Source: JBNJGB01 sp051747385
GTDB taxonomy: Bacteria; Myxococcota_A; UBA9042; PHBI01; JACKFB01
Length of the DNA: 64,000 nucleotides
Assembly (NCBI GenBank): GCA_051747385.1
Contig: JBNJGB010000002.1
Location: 124,001-188,000 of the forward strand
Direction: 5' to 3'
The translations under genes were made by a program, and so were the position numbers. Below are positions 53,035 to 61,969 of this stretch, piece by piece (positions within the stretch are counted from its first letter, which is position 1; each line of letters opens with the position of its first letter). The notes below the pieces were generated by a model. That model was not told where the DNA came from, made no database searches, and worked only from the letters and a program-made list of their open reading frames with translations.

Positions 53035-53213
53035 CCGCTGCGGCTCCCGTGTCCCGGCGTGGGGGGCCCGCGCAGGCCCTGCGCTCACCTAGCCCGCCAT
53101 CCGCGCCTTTGTCAAAGTCTGTCGACACGGCTCGGGAACGCCCGACCCGCCCCGTGTATTTCGTCCGACCTGCCGGGACGTCTCCGCCCACGTGCGCGCC
53201 TCCGTTCGCCGCC

Positions 53214-53374
53214 AGGGCGGTCGCAAAGTCGACCGCCCTCCCTTGCCTTTGCCCTTGCCCGTGCCCTTGCCTGCTCTCAGACACGCAATATCCATCGTTT
53301 CCGAGCGGGTGCAATCCGGCGCCGGGCGCCGTACCGCCGCACGGCCCTCACCTTTCCGACTTTGCGATTGCCCT
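53214..53374. repeat. Interspersed repeat, copy B (161 bp)
   Basis: Same element as 35708-35862: the AGGGCGGTCG hairpin, five instead of four CCCTTG-type hexamers, the CATCGTTTCCGAGCGG core, the GGCGCCGGGCGCC palindrome and the ending CCGACTTTGCGATTGCCCT. The 6-base length difference equals one hexamer. It occupies the centre of the 396-base gap 53035-53430; the flanks show nothing recognisable. Confidence 0.8.
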
Positions 53375-53430
53375 CCGCTCGCCGTCCGGATCCGGGTGCC
53401 CTCCGCCCGAGCCTATGGTACAAGCGAGGC

Positions 53431-54477
53431 ATGGTGAACCAGCAGGGCGAGAGAGGGCCGGCGCCCCTCGATCCGGCCCGCGTCGGTCGCCGCGTCTTCG
53501 TGACCGGCGCGTCCGGCTTCATCGGCTCGCACCTCGTGCGCGAGCTGCTGGACCTGGACTTCCAGGTGACGTGCCTGGTGCTGCCCCACGACCGCGCTCC
53601 GCTGCTCGGGGGCCTGCCCGTGGAGCGCGTCACGGGGGACCTCTCGGACGTGGACGTCCTGGCGCGGGCCATGGACGGGCTGCAGCTCGTCTTCCACGTG
53701 GCGGCCATCTACGCCATCTGGCTGCCCGACCGGCGCCCCATCTGGGAGGTGAACGTCGGCGGGACCCGGCGCATGATGGAGGCCGCCCGCAAGGCCGGCG
53801 TGCGACGCGTCGTCCACACCAGCTCCATCGCGGCCGTCGGCCATCGCCCGGACCGCGCCCTGTCCGACGAGACCATGGGCTTCAACGACTGGGGCGTCGC
53901 CGACGACTACGTCTTCTCGAAGTACGTGGCGGAGCTGGAGGCCCTCAAGGCCGACGGCGACGACCTGGAGGTGGTGGCCGCGAACCCCGCCTTTCCCTTC
54001 GGCCCCCACGACATCGCCCCGACGCCCACGGGCCAGACGGTGCTCGACATCCTCACCGGCCGGATGCCCTTCATCACCGAGGGCGGCCTGAACGCCGTGG
54101 ACGTGCGCGACGTGGCCCACGGGCACCTCCTCGTCGCCGCCCACGGCAAGCCCGGCGAGCGATACATCCTGGGCGGCCACAACGTCACCTACCGCGAGCT
54201 GGCCGAGGCCATCGGCCGGGTGGCCGGCCGGCGCCCCCCGCGGCTGTCCATCCCGCCCGCCGTGCTCCGCCGCTTCGGCCAGGCGGCCGAGCAGGTGGCC
54301 GACCGCATCACCCACCGCCCGCCGCTGATGACGGCGCGCTCCGCGGCCTACACGGTGGGGCGCTACCTCTGGTTTTCCATCGAGAAGGCCCGCACGGAGC
54401 TGGGCTACGAGCCGCGACCCCTCGAGGAGGCCATCGCGGCCTCCGTCGCCTGGTTCCGGGATCGTTTCGGCGCCTGA
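53431..54477 (+). CDS. hpnA: NAD-dependent epimerase/reductase, HpnA-like
   Basis: An extended short-chain dehydrogenase of 348 residues. The Rossmann motif is VFVTGASGFIGSHLVREL, followed by VTGDLSD, FHVAAIYAIW, NVGGTRRMMEAARKAGV, the active-site serine in HTSSIAAVG and the YVFSK (YxxxK) catalytic pair. The segment NPAFPFGPHDIAPTPTGQTV, with LNAVDVRDVAHGHLLVAAHG and RYILGGHNVTY, closely follows hopanoid-associated epimerases (HpnA). No squalene-hopene cyclase or other hpn gene is in the window, so the link to hopanoids rests on similarity only. Confidence 0.82.
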   Translation: MVNQQGERGPAPLDPARVGRRVFVTGASGFIGSHLVRELLDLDFQVTCLVLPHDRAPLLGGLPVERVTGDLSDVDVLARAMDGLQLVFHVAAIYAIWLPDRRPIWEVNVGGTRRMMEAARKAGVRRVVHTSSIAAVGHRPDRALSDETMGFNDWGVADDYVFSKYVAELEALKADGDDLEVVAANPAFPFGPHDIAPTPTGQTVLDILTGRMPFITEGGLNAVDVRDVAHGHLLVAAHGKPGERYILGGHNVTYRELAEAIGRVAGRRPPRLSIPPAVLRRFGQAAEQVADRITHRPPLMTARSAAYTVGRYLWFSIEKARTELGYEPRPLEEAIAASVAWFRDRFGA

Positions 54478-54501
54478 GCCCGGGGAGGCCTCGCGCCCCT
54501 A

Positions 54502-54593
54502 CCCTTGCCCTTGCCCTTGCCTGAAGGATCGCCTCCCGCCGGGCTATCCGTGCGCGGGTCGCGTCCCCTGGGACGGCGGGCTTCCAGCCCGCC
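54502..54593. repeat. Repeat copy D (hexamers, conserved 50 bp, hairpin)
   Basis: Three CCCTTG hexamers and CCTGAAGG, a stretch about 80% identical to 39399-39480, and a perfect 7-bp hairpin GGCGGGC-TTCCA-GCCCGCC. A three-unit GTCCAC-type hexamer tract follows at 54644-54661. These fill most of the gap between the epimerase and the reductase. Confidence 0.65.
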
Positions 54594-54718
54594 AGACGTG
54601 CCGTGGCTCATCGCTGGGGAGTGCATCGAGGGCATGCCGGCCCGTCCACGTCCGCGACCACGTGGTATGGCGCTCTTCAGGTCGTTTCTCCACGGCGGGG
54701 AAACCCGACGCTTTCAAT

Positions 54719-54742
54719 TTGTTGACTATTTTGGTCTACAAT
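54719..54742. promoter_or_regulatory. Palindromic operator overlapping the reductase promoter
   Basis: In an AT-rich patch, half-sites GTTGACT (54721-54727) and GGTCTAC (54733-54739) flank ATTTT, and TT/AA extend the dyad to 54719-54741. A -10-like TACAAT (54737-54742) overlaps it. The pattern fits Rrf2-family (IscR/NsrR/CymR-like) sites in shape. The gene 33 bases downstream is a siroheme reductase, a plausible target. Confidence 0.5.
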
Positions 54743-54774
54743 CTCACCGCCAACGACGTCGCGGGAGAGGCAAC

Positions 54775-56436
54775 GTGTATCGGTACAACGAGGTGGACAG
54801 CCGGCTCGTGCACGAGCGGGTCGCGGAGTTCCGCAGCCAGACGACGCGCCGACTGGCGGGCGATCTGAGCGAGGACCAGTTCAGGCCCCTGCGGCTCATG
54901 AACGGCCTGTACCTCCAGCGGCACGCCTACATGCTCCGCATCTCGAACCCGTACGGGCTGCTGAACAGCGCGCAGATGCGGAAGCTCGGCTTCATCGCCC
55001 AGCACTTCGACCGGGGCTTCGGCCACTTCACGACCCGGCAGAACATCCAGTTCAACTGGCTGCGCCTGCCGGACGTGCCGGACGTGCTCCAGCACCTCGC
55101 CGAGGTGCAGATGCACGCCATCCAGACCAGCGGCAACTGCGTCCGGAACATCACCTGCGATCCCTACGCGGGCGTGGCCCCGGACGAGCTGCTCGATCCG
55201 CGGCCGTACGCGGAGATGATCCGCCAGTACAAGGAGCTCCACCCGGAGTTCATGTACCTGCCGCGGAAGTTCAAGATCGCCATGTCGGGCGGACGGCAGG
55301 ACCGCGCCGCCACGGCGTTCCACGACATCGGGCTCCGGGCCACGGAGCGCGACGGCGAGCCGGGCTGGCGGGTGCTCGTGGGCGGCGGCATGGGCCGCAC
55401 GCCGCGCATCGCCCCGGTGATCCGGGAGTTCCTGCCCCTCGACGACGTCATCTCGTACATCGAGGCGATCCTGCGCGTCTACAACCTCCACGGACGGCGG
55501 GACAACAAGTTCAAGGCCCGCATCAAGATCCTCGTCGGCGACATGGGCGTGGAGGCCTTCCGCGCGGCGGTCGAGGAGGAGTGGGAGGCCGTCCGCCACA
55601 AGAAGCTGGACCGGGATCGCCTCGACGACGTGCGCCGCTACTTCGACGCGGCCGTCACCCACGACCCGGCCGCCGCGGACTCCACGGCTCACGAGGAGCG
55701 CGCCGCCCGGGACCCGGCCTTCGCGGACTGGCTGCGCTGGAACGTGAAGCCCCACAGGGTGCCGGGCTATCACGTGGTCTACGCGTCGCTGAAGTCCCCC
55801 CGACGGCCGCCCGGCGACATGATCACCGAGCAGTTCTACGCCGTGGCGGATCTCATGGACCGCTTCAGCCAGGGCCTGGCCTGCGCCACGTACAACCAGA
55901 ACATCTGCCTGCAGCACGTCCGCAGCGAGGGTCTCCCGGAGGTGTTCGACTCCCTGCGGGCCATGGACCTCGCCACGGCGAACATCGACACCCTCACGGA
56001 CCTCATCTGCTGCCCGGGGATGAGCTACTGCAACCTGGCCAACGCGGGCTCCATCCCCATCGCCGAGCAGATTTCCTGGCGCTTCGAGGACCTGGACGAG
56101 GTCTACGACCTGGGGAGCATCCACATCAACGTGAGCGGCTGCATCAACGCCTGCGGCCACCACCACACGGGCCACATCGGCATCCTCGGCATCAGCAAGC
56201 GCGGCGAGGACTACTACCAGATCATCGTCGGCGGCCACGCGGGCACCGACGAGCGCCTGCCGGCCCGGATCGGCGAGATCCTGGGACCCGCCGTCCCCGC
56301 GGGCGAGGTCGTCGACAGCCTCGAGCGCCTGCTCGAGTGCTACGTGGACCAGCGCACGGGCGTCGAGGAGCCCTTCATCGAGACCCTGAAGCGCACGGGC
56401 GTCGAGCCCTTCCGGGAGGCCGTCTATGCTGGTTGA
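54775..56436 (+). CDS. cysI: Assimilatory sulfite/nitrite reductase, siroheme hemoprotein
   Basis: A 553-residue siroheme/4Fe-4S reductase. Landmarks are the ferredoxin-like half-domain RPLRLMNGLYLQRHAYMLRI, FGHFTTRQNIQFNWLRL and MHAIQTSGNCVRNITCDPYA. The cluster cysteines lie in CCPGMSYCNLANA and the NVSGCINACGHHHTGHIG segment. The GTG at 54775 gives MYRYNEVDSRLVHERVAEF, the start typical of proteobacterial CysI of this type, and GGGAGAGG precedes it. It would reduce sulfite to sulfide; nitrite reductase activity cannot be excluded. The DUF934 partner overlaps by 11 bases, as in many proteobacterial cysI operons. Confidence 0.92.
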   Translation: MYRYNEVDSRLVHERVAEFRSQTTRRLAGDLSEDQFRPLRLMNGLYLQRHAYMLRISNPYGLLNSAQMRKLGFIAQHFDRGFGHFTTRQNIQFNWLRLPDVPDVLQHLAEVQMHAIQTSGNCVRNITCDPYAGVAPDELLDPRPYAEMIRQYKELHPEFMYLPRKFKIAMSGGRQDRAATAFHDIGLRATERDGEPGWRVLVGGGMGRTPRIAPVIREFLPLDDVISYIEAILRVYNLHGRRDNKFKARIKILVGDMGVEAFRAAVEEEWEAVRHKKLDRDRLDDVRRYFDAAVTHDPAAADSTAHEERAARDPAFADWLRWNVKPHRVPGYHVVYASLKSPRRPPGDMITEQFYAVADLMDRFSQGLACATYNQNICLQHVRSEGLPEVFDSLRAMDLATANIDTLTDLICCPGMSYCNLANAGSIPIAEQISWRFEDLDEVYDLGSIHINVSGCINACGHHHTGHIGILGISKRGEDYYQIIVGGHAGTDERLPARIGEILGPAVPAGEVVDSLERLLECYVDQRTGVEEPFIETLKRTGVEPFREAVYAG

Positions 56437-56911
56437 GCACATGATCGAGGGCGGCGAGATCGTCCCGGCCCGGTACGCGCTCATGGACGAGGTGCCCCAG
56501 GACTTCGAGGGGGCGCCGGACACCGCCATCCCCATGGACGACTGGCTGCGCCTCCACGCGCGGGGCGCCCACCTGGAGGGCACGGGCGTGATCGTCCCGC
56601 CGAACGCGGAGCTTCGCTCCCTGCGGGCGCACCTGGACGAGGTCCCCTTCGTCGCCGTGCACTTCCCGAAGTTCACCGACGGGCGCGGCTACACCCACGC
56701 CCGCCGGCTCCGCGAGATGTGGGGCTACGAGGGCACCATCCTGGCCTACGGGGACGTGCTGCGCGACCAGATCGTGCACATGGCCCGGTGCGGGGTGGAC
56801 GCCTTCTACATGGCGCCCGGGTCGGACCTGCACGCGGCGCTGAACGCCTTCCAGACCTTCAGCCGGTTCTACCAGTACTGCGAGGACACGGTCTCGGTCG
56901 TGGGTCAGTAG
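56426..56911 (+). CDS. DUF934 protein, partner of the sulfite reductase
   Basis: A 161-residue member of the DUF934 family, which is regularly encoded directly after cysI in proteobacteria and is thought to support sulfite reduction. Conserved features are VPFVAVHFPKFTDGRGYTHA, RRLREMWGYEGTILAYGDVL, RDQIVHMARCGVDAFYM and the terminal FSRFYQYCEDT. The start lies 11 bases inside cysI. Its 3' end overlaps the convergent LysM gene by 7 bases. Confidence 0.9.
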   Translation: MLVEHMIEGGEIVPARYALMDEVPQDFEGAPDTAIPMDDWLRLHARGAHLEGTGVIVPPNAELRSLRAHLDEVPFVAVHFPKFTDGRGYTHARRLREMWGYEGTILAYGDVLRDQIVHMARCGVDAFYMAPGSDLHAALNAFQTFSRFYQYCEDTVSVVGQ

Positions 56912-57969
56912 CCCTTCGGCATGTACAGCCGCTCGCCCCGCTTCAGCTCCTCCACGGCGCGGCTGATGATGCCCAGGCTGGTGTCCTCGAAGGCCTCGAC
57001 GACCATGACCTCGCCCAGGTTCTCCCAGGGGAAGTCGTCCATGTCGGCGTCGTCGTCCCCGTGCTCCGCGCCGTACCAGAGGCCGTCACCCCGCCTCTGG
57101 ACGATGAAGCGGTTGCCCTGTTGGACGCCGTCGTTCCGGCCCTTGTCCAGGAAGACATACTGGTACTGGCCGGCGTAGTTCACCGGGTCGTCCAGGGCGA
57201 CGATGCTGGCCACCACCTCCTCCGCGCCCTCGGTCGGCGACACGATCCAGCTGTGGGGGAAGAGGCTCGTGATGAGGTCCCCGCGGTGGATCTCCTCGTA
57301 GGACTCGAGGATGAGCGCCTTCACGTACTTCTTGTCCGCGTTCAGCACCTTGGCGATGCCCAGGTGCTTGATGCGGTGGCCCACGACGATGTCGTCGTCG
57401 TGGGGGTGCTCCACCGGGCCCAGCTCGCGATAGATGGTGAAGCGATCCCCCTCCTTCACCTTCGTGTCGGTGCCGAACTCGATGTAGATCTCGTGGTACT
57501 GGCCCATGTTCTCGTAGGGCGTCCGAGCGTGCGCGATGCGCCCCGACTCGCGGAAGGGCCGCTCCGGGAGATAGCCGACGTAGCGAGCGCGGATCTCCAG
57601 ATCCGTCTTTCGGTCGGTCGTGATGGAGTCCGTCCACACGATGGTCGTCTGGGACAGGGGCTGCGGTCGCCGCACCTGGATCATGTCGCCCGGGTAGACC
57701 CAGTGGGGGTTCGTGAGCTGGGGGTTGTACGACCACAGGGACGGCCAGGCCCACGGCTCGCCCAGGAAGATCTCGCTCAGGTCCCACAGGGTGTCGCCGG
57801 GTTGGATGAAGTACAGCCCCCGCGTCCCGATGGTCGGGTTCTTCGTGATGATGGAGGGCGTGTCCATGTCGTACGCCGCGGCGGGCGACATCCACGCCGT
57901 GAGCGCGGCTACGCCGGCGACGCCCATCATCAGCGTCCGGGTGAGGGCTCGCGCGGTGTGTCGCATCAT
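56905..57969 (-). CDS. Secreted LysM-domain protein
   Basis: A 354-residue exported protein: signal peptide with cleavage near PAAAY, one LysM module at about 52-100 (YFIQPGDTLWDLSEIFLGEP, PQLTNPHWVYPGDMIQVRRP), then a beta-rich region of about 250 residues with repeated VKEGDRFTIYRE / EIHRGDLI / VQQGNRFIVQRR turns, perhaps SH3-like or FlgT-like domains. Such proteins bind peptidoglycan. The start overlaps the stop of the CpoB-like gene (ATGA), so the two are made together. Confidence 0.83.
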   Translation of the reverse strand: MMRHTARALTRTLMMGVAGVAALTAWMSPAAAYDMDTPSIITKNPTIGTRGLYFIQPGDTLWDLSEIFLGEPWAWPSLWSYNPQLTNPHWVYPGDMIQVRRPQPLSQTTIVWTDSITTDRKTDLEIRARYVGYLPERPFRESGRIAHARTPYENMGQYHEIYIEFGTDTKVKEGDRFTIYRELGPVEHPHDDDIVVGHRIKHLGIAKVLNADKKYVKALILESYEEIHRGDLITSLFPHSWIVSPTEGAEEVVASIVALDDPVNYAGQYQYVFLDKGRNDGVQQGNRFIVQRRGDGLWYGAEHGDDDADMDDFPWENLGEVMVVEAFEDTSLGIISRAVEELKRGERLYMPKGY

Positions 57970-59516
57970 CCGTCATCCCCTCCGGCCAGGGCCATCCGCC
58001 GCTCCCGGGCGACCTCGGCCACCGGCGCCGAGCTGAAGAGGGTCTCGACCTCGGTCAGCATCTGCACCGCATAGGACGTATCCCCCAGCCGCGCGTAACA
58101 CAGGGCGGACTTCAGCATGGCGTCGGGGAGCTTGTTGCCCTCCGGGTAGCGCAGGATGACGTCCTGGAACCACGCGAGCGCCTGCTGCCACTTCCCCTTC
58201 GAGTAGGCGGTCTCCGCCAGCCAGTACAGCGCGTTGTCCGCCAGGTCGTGGTCCGAGTGGTCCACCAGGATCGTCTCGAAGAGCTCCCGCGCGCCGGCGT
58301 GGTCCTCCGCCCGGAACTTCTCCATGGCGCGCTCGTACAGCCGCTTCACGCGGCGCTGCTTCTTGCCGCGGTACGTCTTCTGGCGGATGAGCCGCTGAGG
58401 CCCCGGGGCCCGCTCCGGCTCCTCGGCCGCCGGGATCTCCGGGGACACCGGCTCCGGCAGCGGGGCCTCTTCCTCTGTCGTGGGCGCCGGCTCGTCGGCC
58501 GAGGGCGCCTCCTCCTCGGCGGGCGCCCCCTCCTCGGCGGGCGCCGGCTCCGGCATCGGGGCCGCCTCCTCGGCGGGCTCCGCGTCCATCTCCGGGATCG
58601 GCGAGGCCTCGGGCGGCGCCATCCGCACGGGCGGCTCCTCGGACCCGGCCCGATCGCCGGCCTGCCTCGACGGCTTCACGTTCACGGGCGGCTCGTCGGG
58701 ATCCGGGCGCGGGCGATCCTGCACGATCACGTGCCGATCCCGGTCCGGGGAGAGCTCCGGATCCCCGATGGTGAGCTGCTTGAGGCGTGGACGGCTCGGC
58801 TCCGCGTCCCCGCGGTCCCTCTCCTCGTCGAGGGGCGTCACGCCGGGCCGCACGGGCTCGTCCTCGCCCCAGGCGTCGTCGCCCGCCCTCTGCACCCGCG
58901 GCACCCGCAGGTGACGGGCCACCTTGGCCGACGGCGACTCGTGGGGATCCTCGTACAGCCGCTCCTCGCGAGACTCCTCGTCGGGCACCGTATCGATGGA
59001 GGGGCTGTTCGTGCCGGCCTTGTAGACGATGCGCCCGTCCCGGTCGACCAGGTTCCCGTGCTCGTCGATGTGGTGATACTCGAGGGGGGCGTTCGGGTCC
59101 CGCGTAGAGACCGGCGGCGCCTCCCGGCCGTTGCGCCCGATGCGGATGGTCGGCTCCCGGCCGTCCTCGAACGGATCCTTCGGCCGCAGCTTCACGACGG
59201 GCAGCGGCGGCGGCGCGCTCGGATCCGGAGCGCGGGCCACGGGCGGGGGCCCCGGCGGCGTCGTGGCCCGACGCTCCGATCGGGCAGGACGACGTGCGGC
59301 CGATCCGCGGGGTCGCTCGGACCGCGCCGCCACGCGTCGGGGCTGCTCCTCCGGCGCCGGACGCTCCGCCCGGTCGGCCCGGAGCGCCGCGAGCTCGCGG
59401 CGGAGCATCTCCAGCTCTCGCTCCACCGTGTCGCCGCGCGTCTGGCACGCCCCGAGGGCGAGCGACAGCGCTACGCTCAGCGCGACCGCCGGCCCGCCTG
59501 CTGTTCCTCCGCCCAT
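57966..59516 (-). CDS. CpoB/YbgF-like lipoprotein with C-terminal TPRs
   Basis: A 516-residue predicted lipoprotein (SLALGAC, Cys about 24). A short N-terminal coiled coil (VERELEMLRRELAALRADRA) is followed by a long disordered Pro/Glu/Arg-rich region (about 50-385) and a C-terminal TPR domain from about 395 (RLYERAMEKFRAEDHAGARE, DNALYWLAETAYSKGKWQQA, KSALCYARLGDTSYAVQMLT). That is the coiled-coil plus TPR layout of YbgF/CpoB, but with an unusually long linker. GGAGGAG precedes the ATG at 59516. No tol-pal genes are adjacent. Confidence 0.8.
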   Translation of the reverse strand: MGGGTAGGPAVALSVALSLALGACQTRGDTVERELEMLRRELAALRADRAERPAPEEQPRRVAARSERPRGSAARRPARSERRATTPPGPPPVARAPDPSAPPPLPVVKLRPKDPFEDGREPTIRIGRNGREAPPVSTRDPNAPLEYHHIDEHGNLVDRDGRIVYKAGTNSPSIDTVPDEESREERLYEDPHESPSAKVARHLRVPRVQRAGDDAWGEDEPVRPGVTPLDEERDRGDAEPSRPRLKQLTIGDPELSPDRDRHVIVQDRPRPDPDEPPVNVKPSRQAGDRAGSEEPPVRMAPPEASPIPEMDAEPAEEAAPMPEPAPAEEGAPAEEEAPSADEPAPTTEEEAPLPEPVSPEIPAAEEPERAPGPQRLIRQKTYRGKKQRRVKRLYERAMEKFRAEDHAGARELFETILVDHSDHDLADNALYWLAETAYSKGKWQQALAWFQDVILRYPEGNKLPDAMLKSALCYARLGDTSYAVQMLTEVETLFSSAPVAEVARERRMALAGGDDG

Positions 59517-59541
59517 GGGACTCCTCCGCGCATCGACCGGG

Positions 59542-59570
59542 ATGCTAGGAGGCCCTCCACGGGTGGTCAA
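59542..59570 (-). promoter_or_regulatory. Predicted promoter of the CpoB-like/LysM operon
   Basis: TTGACC (59570-59565), 17-base spacer, TAGCAT (59547-59542) on the minus strand, within the last codons of the peptidase gene, about 20 bases before the expected ribosome-binding site GGAGGAG. Confidence 0.55.
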
Positions 59571-59973
59571 AAAAGCACCCCCTCCGCCACGCCGCCGCCA
59601 GGAGCGACAGCGGGCGGCCGAGCCACGGAGAGGCGCGCGCCACCAGCCGGTCCCACGGGCGGCGCCGGAGCCGGCCCAGGATGTGCGATCGGGGCACCCA
59701 GCCGTCCGGGGTGCGGCGCGCGTCCCCCTCGAGGAGCACCTCGTCCGCGGTAGCCGCCACGACCCTGTGCAGCACGAGCGAGCGCTCCGCTTCGGCCAGT
59801 ACGACGTCACCGCGGCGGACCGACGCCGGCTCGCACGGCTGGATCGCGACGACGGTCCCGGGCCGCACCAGGGGCCACATGCTCCACCCCGCCGTCCTGG
59901 AGCGCAGCACGCGGCCGGCAGCCAGGTGCTCCCGCGCCATCTCCACGCGGACCTGCCCCAGGTCCGGCGTCAT
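59545..59973 (-). CDS. S24/S26-like peptidase, Sec11/SipW-type Ser-His-Asp triad
   Basis: A 142-residue signal-peptidase-fold protein without an N-terminal membrane anchor. The nucleophile lies in AGWSMWPLVRPG (Ser31). The position usually held by lysine has histidine (SLVLHRVV, His69), and LLEGDARRTPDG supplies an aspartate (Asp84), the Ser-His-Asp arrangement of ER-type Sec11 and SipW. The C-terminus has a weak amphipathic/hydrophobic stretch. It is the last gene of the radical SAM cluster; the ATG overlaps the radical SAM stop (ATGA). By context it may cleave the leader of the modified peptide. Confidence 0.75.
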   Translation of the reverse strand: MTPDLGQVRVEMAREHLAAGRVLRSRTAGWSMWPLVRPGTVVAIQPCEPASVRRGDVVLAEAERSLVLHRVVAATADEVLLEGDARRTPDGWVPRSHILGRLRRRPWDRLVARASPWLGRPLSLLAAAWRRGCFFDHPWRAS

Positions 59974-61100
59974 CGCCCGGCGGCCCGGGCCTCGACCGAC
60001 GTGAGGATGCGAAAGCGGGGCCTGCGGCGGTCCTCCGCCAGCGGCGGCGGCGGCGCCGGATCGTCCTCACCCGCCTCCCGCGCGGCGGCCGTGGCCTTCG
60101 CCCAGGTCGCCTCGCACACGGCGCGCGGCGGCTTCTCGGCGTCCCGGTGCTCCAGCCAGGCCTGGCCCGGGCAGAAGTCGCACTCACCGCGGAGGTGGCA
60201 CCCGGCGCACACGGAGCGATCCCCGCGGCGCATGTCCCGCACACGCCGCAGGCTCGAGGATCGCTCCCAGATGTCCGCGAGGCGCTCGCCGGCGCCCAGA
60301 TCGCCGACCGGCATGGGCCAGGCGCCGCACGGCGTGACCCTCCCCTCCGGGTCCACGTACAGGATGAGGTGCCCCGCGGAGCAGCTCTTCCGCTCGGCCC
60401 ACCGCTCGTCCGGCGCGCCGACCCCGCAGCCGTCGGAGCCGGCCCCGCGCAGGCGCTCCAAGCTGATGCGATCCTCGCGAGACAGGGCCGTGTCCTGGGG
60501 GAAGGTGTCCCCGCTCTTGGCGGCCCGGATGGTGCCGTCCACGCGGGGGATCACCCCCAGCTCCCGGCACTGCTCGAGGACGGCCGGCACGTCGTCCTTG
60601 TTGCGCTTCATCACCGACATGGCGGCCAGCACGGGCACGCCCGCCTCGCGCAGGGAGCTCATGGCTGCCAGGGTCTTCGCATGGCTGCCGGGGCGGCGGG
60701 TCACCGCGTCGTGGACCTCGGGCCGGTGGGAGTAGTAGCTCACCTGCACGCTGGCCACGCGGAGCTCCTCCAGGCGGCGCACGTCGTCGGCGTCCAGCCG
60801 CCCGCCGTGGGTCTTGCAGTGGACGACGAGCCCTCGCCGCCGGGCGTGCGCGATGATCTCGAAGGCGTCCGGCCGCAGGAACAGCTCGCCGCCGGACAAG
60901 GTGACGTAGAGGACCTGCATCTCCGCGGCCTGGTCGAGGAGGTCCTTCCAGAACGACGTCGGCAGGTTCCGCGTGGCCTTGTCGTCCAGGTAGCAGTGCT
61001 CGCAGTCCAGGTCGCACTGGTACAGCAGGTCGCAGTGGAGCTCGAAGAGCATCCCCTCGCGGGCATAGGCCACGCGAAGCTCCTCGACGAGGCCGAGCAT
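59970..61100 (-). CDS. Radical SAM/SPASM peptide-modifying enzyme
   Basis: A 376-residue radical SAM protein. The SAM-cluster triad is CDLDCEHC (Cys29, 33, 36), with GGE in VTLSGGELFLRPD. The C-terminal SPASM domain has the expected cysteines: KSCSAGHLILYVDPEGRVTP, then CGAW, and CAGCHLRGECDFCPG followed by a further Cys at RAVCEATW, enough for two auxiliary clusters. SPASM enzymes of this size modify ribosomal peptides (thioether, C-C or other crosslinks). The ATG overlaps the upstream HPr-kinase-like stop codon (TGATG). The precursor two genes upstream is the likely substrate. Confidence 0.9.
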   Translation of the reverse strand: MLGLVEELRVAYAREGMLFELHCDLLYQCDLDCEHCYLDDKATRNLPTSFWKDLLDQAAEMQVLYVTLSGGELFLRPDAFEIIAHARRRGLVVHCKTHGGRLDADDVRRLEELRVASVQVSYYSHRPEVHDAVTRRPGSHAKTLAAMSSLREAGVPVLAAMSVMKRNKDDVPAVLEQCRELGVIPRVDGTIRAAKSGDTFPQDTALSREDRISLERLRGAGSDGCGVGAPDERWAERKSCSAGHLILYVDPEGRVTPCGAWPMPVGDLGAGERLADIWERSSSLRRVRDMRRGDRSVCAGCHLRGECDFCPGQAWLEHRDAEKPPRAVCEATWAKATAAAREAGEDDPAPPPPLAEDRRRPRFRILTSVEARAAGR

Positions 61101-61969
61101 CAGGCCACCTCCCGCGCGTGGGCCTCCAGGACGGGCGCCGGGTCGTGCGCCAGGTCCGAGGCCAGCCGCTCCACGCCGAAGCGCTGCACGAGGCCGTCGG
61201 CCAGGTCCATGACGCGGGCCACGAGCGGGCCGTCCCGGAGGTGCCAGAAAGTCCGCCGGACCAGCTCTCCGAACGCCTCGGCCGGATCCATCGGCTCCAC
61301 GGCCAGCCGCCCCGCGCCGGGCCGGAGCGCCAGAATCCGCCCCAGCGGCGCGGGCTCGCCCTCCCTGGGGACGCCCTCCTTGCCGGCGAACGGGGTCCCG
61401 GCGACGGTGAAGCCCCGCCCTCGCCGCGTGACCACCACGGTGTCGTCCCCGAGGACGGTCCAGCCGGCCAGCCGCCGGGTCATGGTCGTCTTGCCCGCGC
61501 CGCTGGGACCGACGAACAGGGCGGCCGGGCCGCCGTCGGGCGGCACCATGGCGCAGCCGTGGACCAGCAAGGCGTCCTCCAGGACGGCCGCGGTGGCCGC
61601 CATGGTCCTCGTGGCCAGCTTCCACACGAAGAACCACTGGTGGGCGGTGTCGAGCGAGCGCCGGACGCGGATGTCGGCGACGGGTCGGCCCTCCGGTCGC
61701 ACGTCCCGCAGCCTGGCCTCCCACACGCCGCTGTCGCCCACGTAGCGGCCGTGGCCGCGATAGAAGAACGACGGGAACTCCTCCGCCTCCAGCGGCGGGG
61801 CGTCGTGTCGGAGCTGCACGTCCACCCGCCGACCGGATCCGCGCCGACGCGGCGGCGAGTACCCCTCGGTCAGGCGGGCCGACGGGATGGGGCGCGTCGG
61901 GCCGGCGCTCGCGAGGTGGAGATCCAGCGGGCCGACGCGAATCGGCGCGGTCAGCACGGGTTGTCGCAC
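61100..61969 (-). CDS. HPr-kinase-like P-loop protein of the peptide cluster
   Basis: A 289-residue protein with the HprK/PckA-like P-loop: LLVHGCAMV, then Walker A VGPSGAGKTT (153-162), VLGDDTVVV as the DD motif (174-176), and a TPFAGKEG loop. It lacks the HPr-kinase N-domain; the first ~100 residues are different and may bind the peptide. Such proteins recur in RiPP clusters, and in some lasso-peptide clusters they phosphorylate a serine of the precursor. GTG 61969 overlaps the precursor's end by 19 bases; GTG 61957 is an alternative start. Confidence 0.8.
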   Translation of the reverse strand: MRQPVLTAPIRVGPLDLHLASAGPTRPIPSARLTEGYSPPRRRGSGRRVDVQLRHDAPPLEAEEFPSFFYRGHGRYVGDSGVWEARLRDVRPEGRPVADIRVRRSLDTAHQWFFVWKLATRTMAATAAVLEDALLVHGCAMVPPDGGPAALFVGPSGAGKTTMTRRLAGWTVLGDDTVVVTRRGRGFTVAGTPFAGKEGVPREGEPAPLGRILALRPGAGRLAVEPMDPAEAFGELVRRTFWHLRDGPLVARVMDLADGLVQRFGVERLASDLAHDPAPVLEAHAREVA

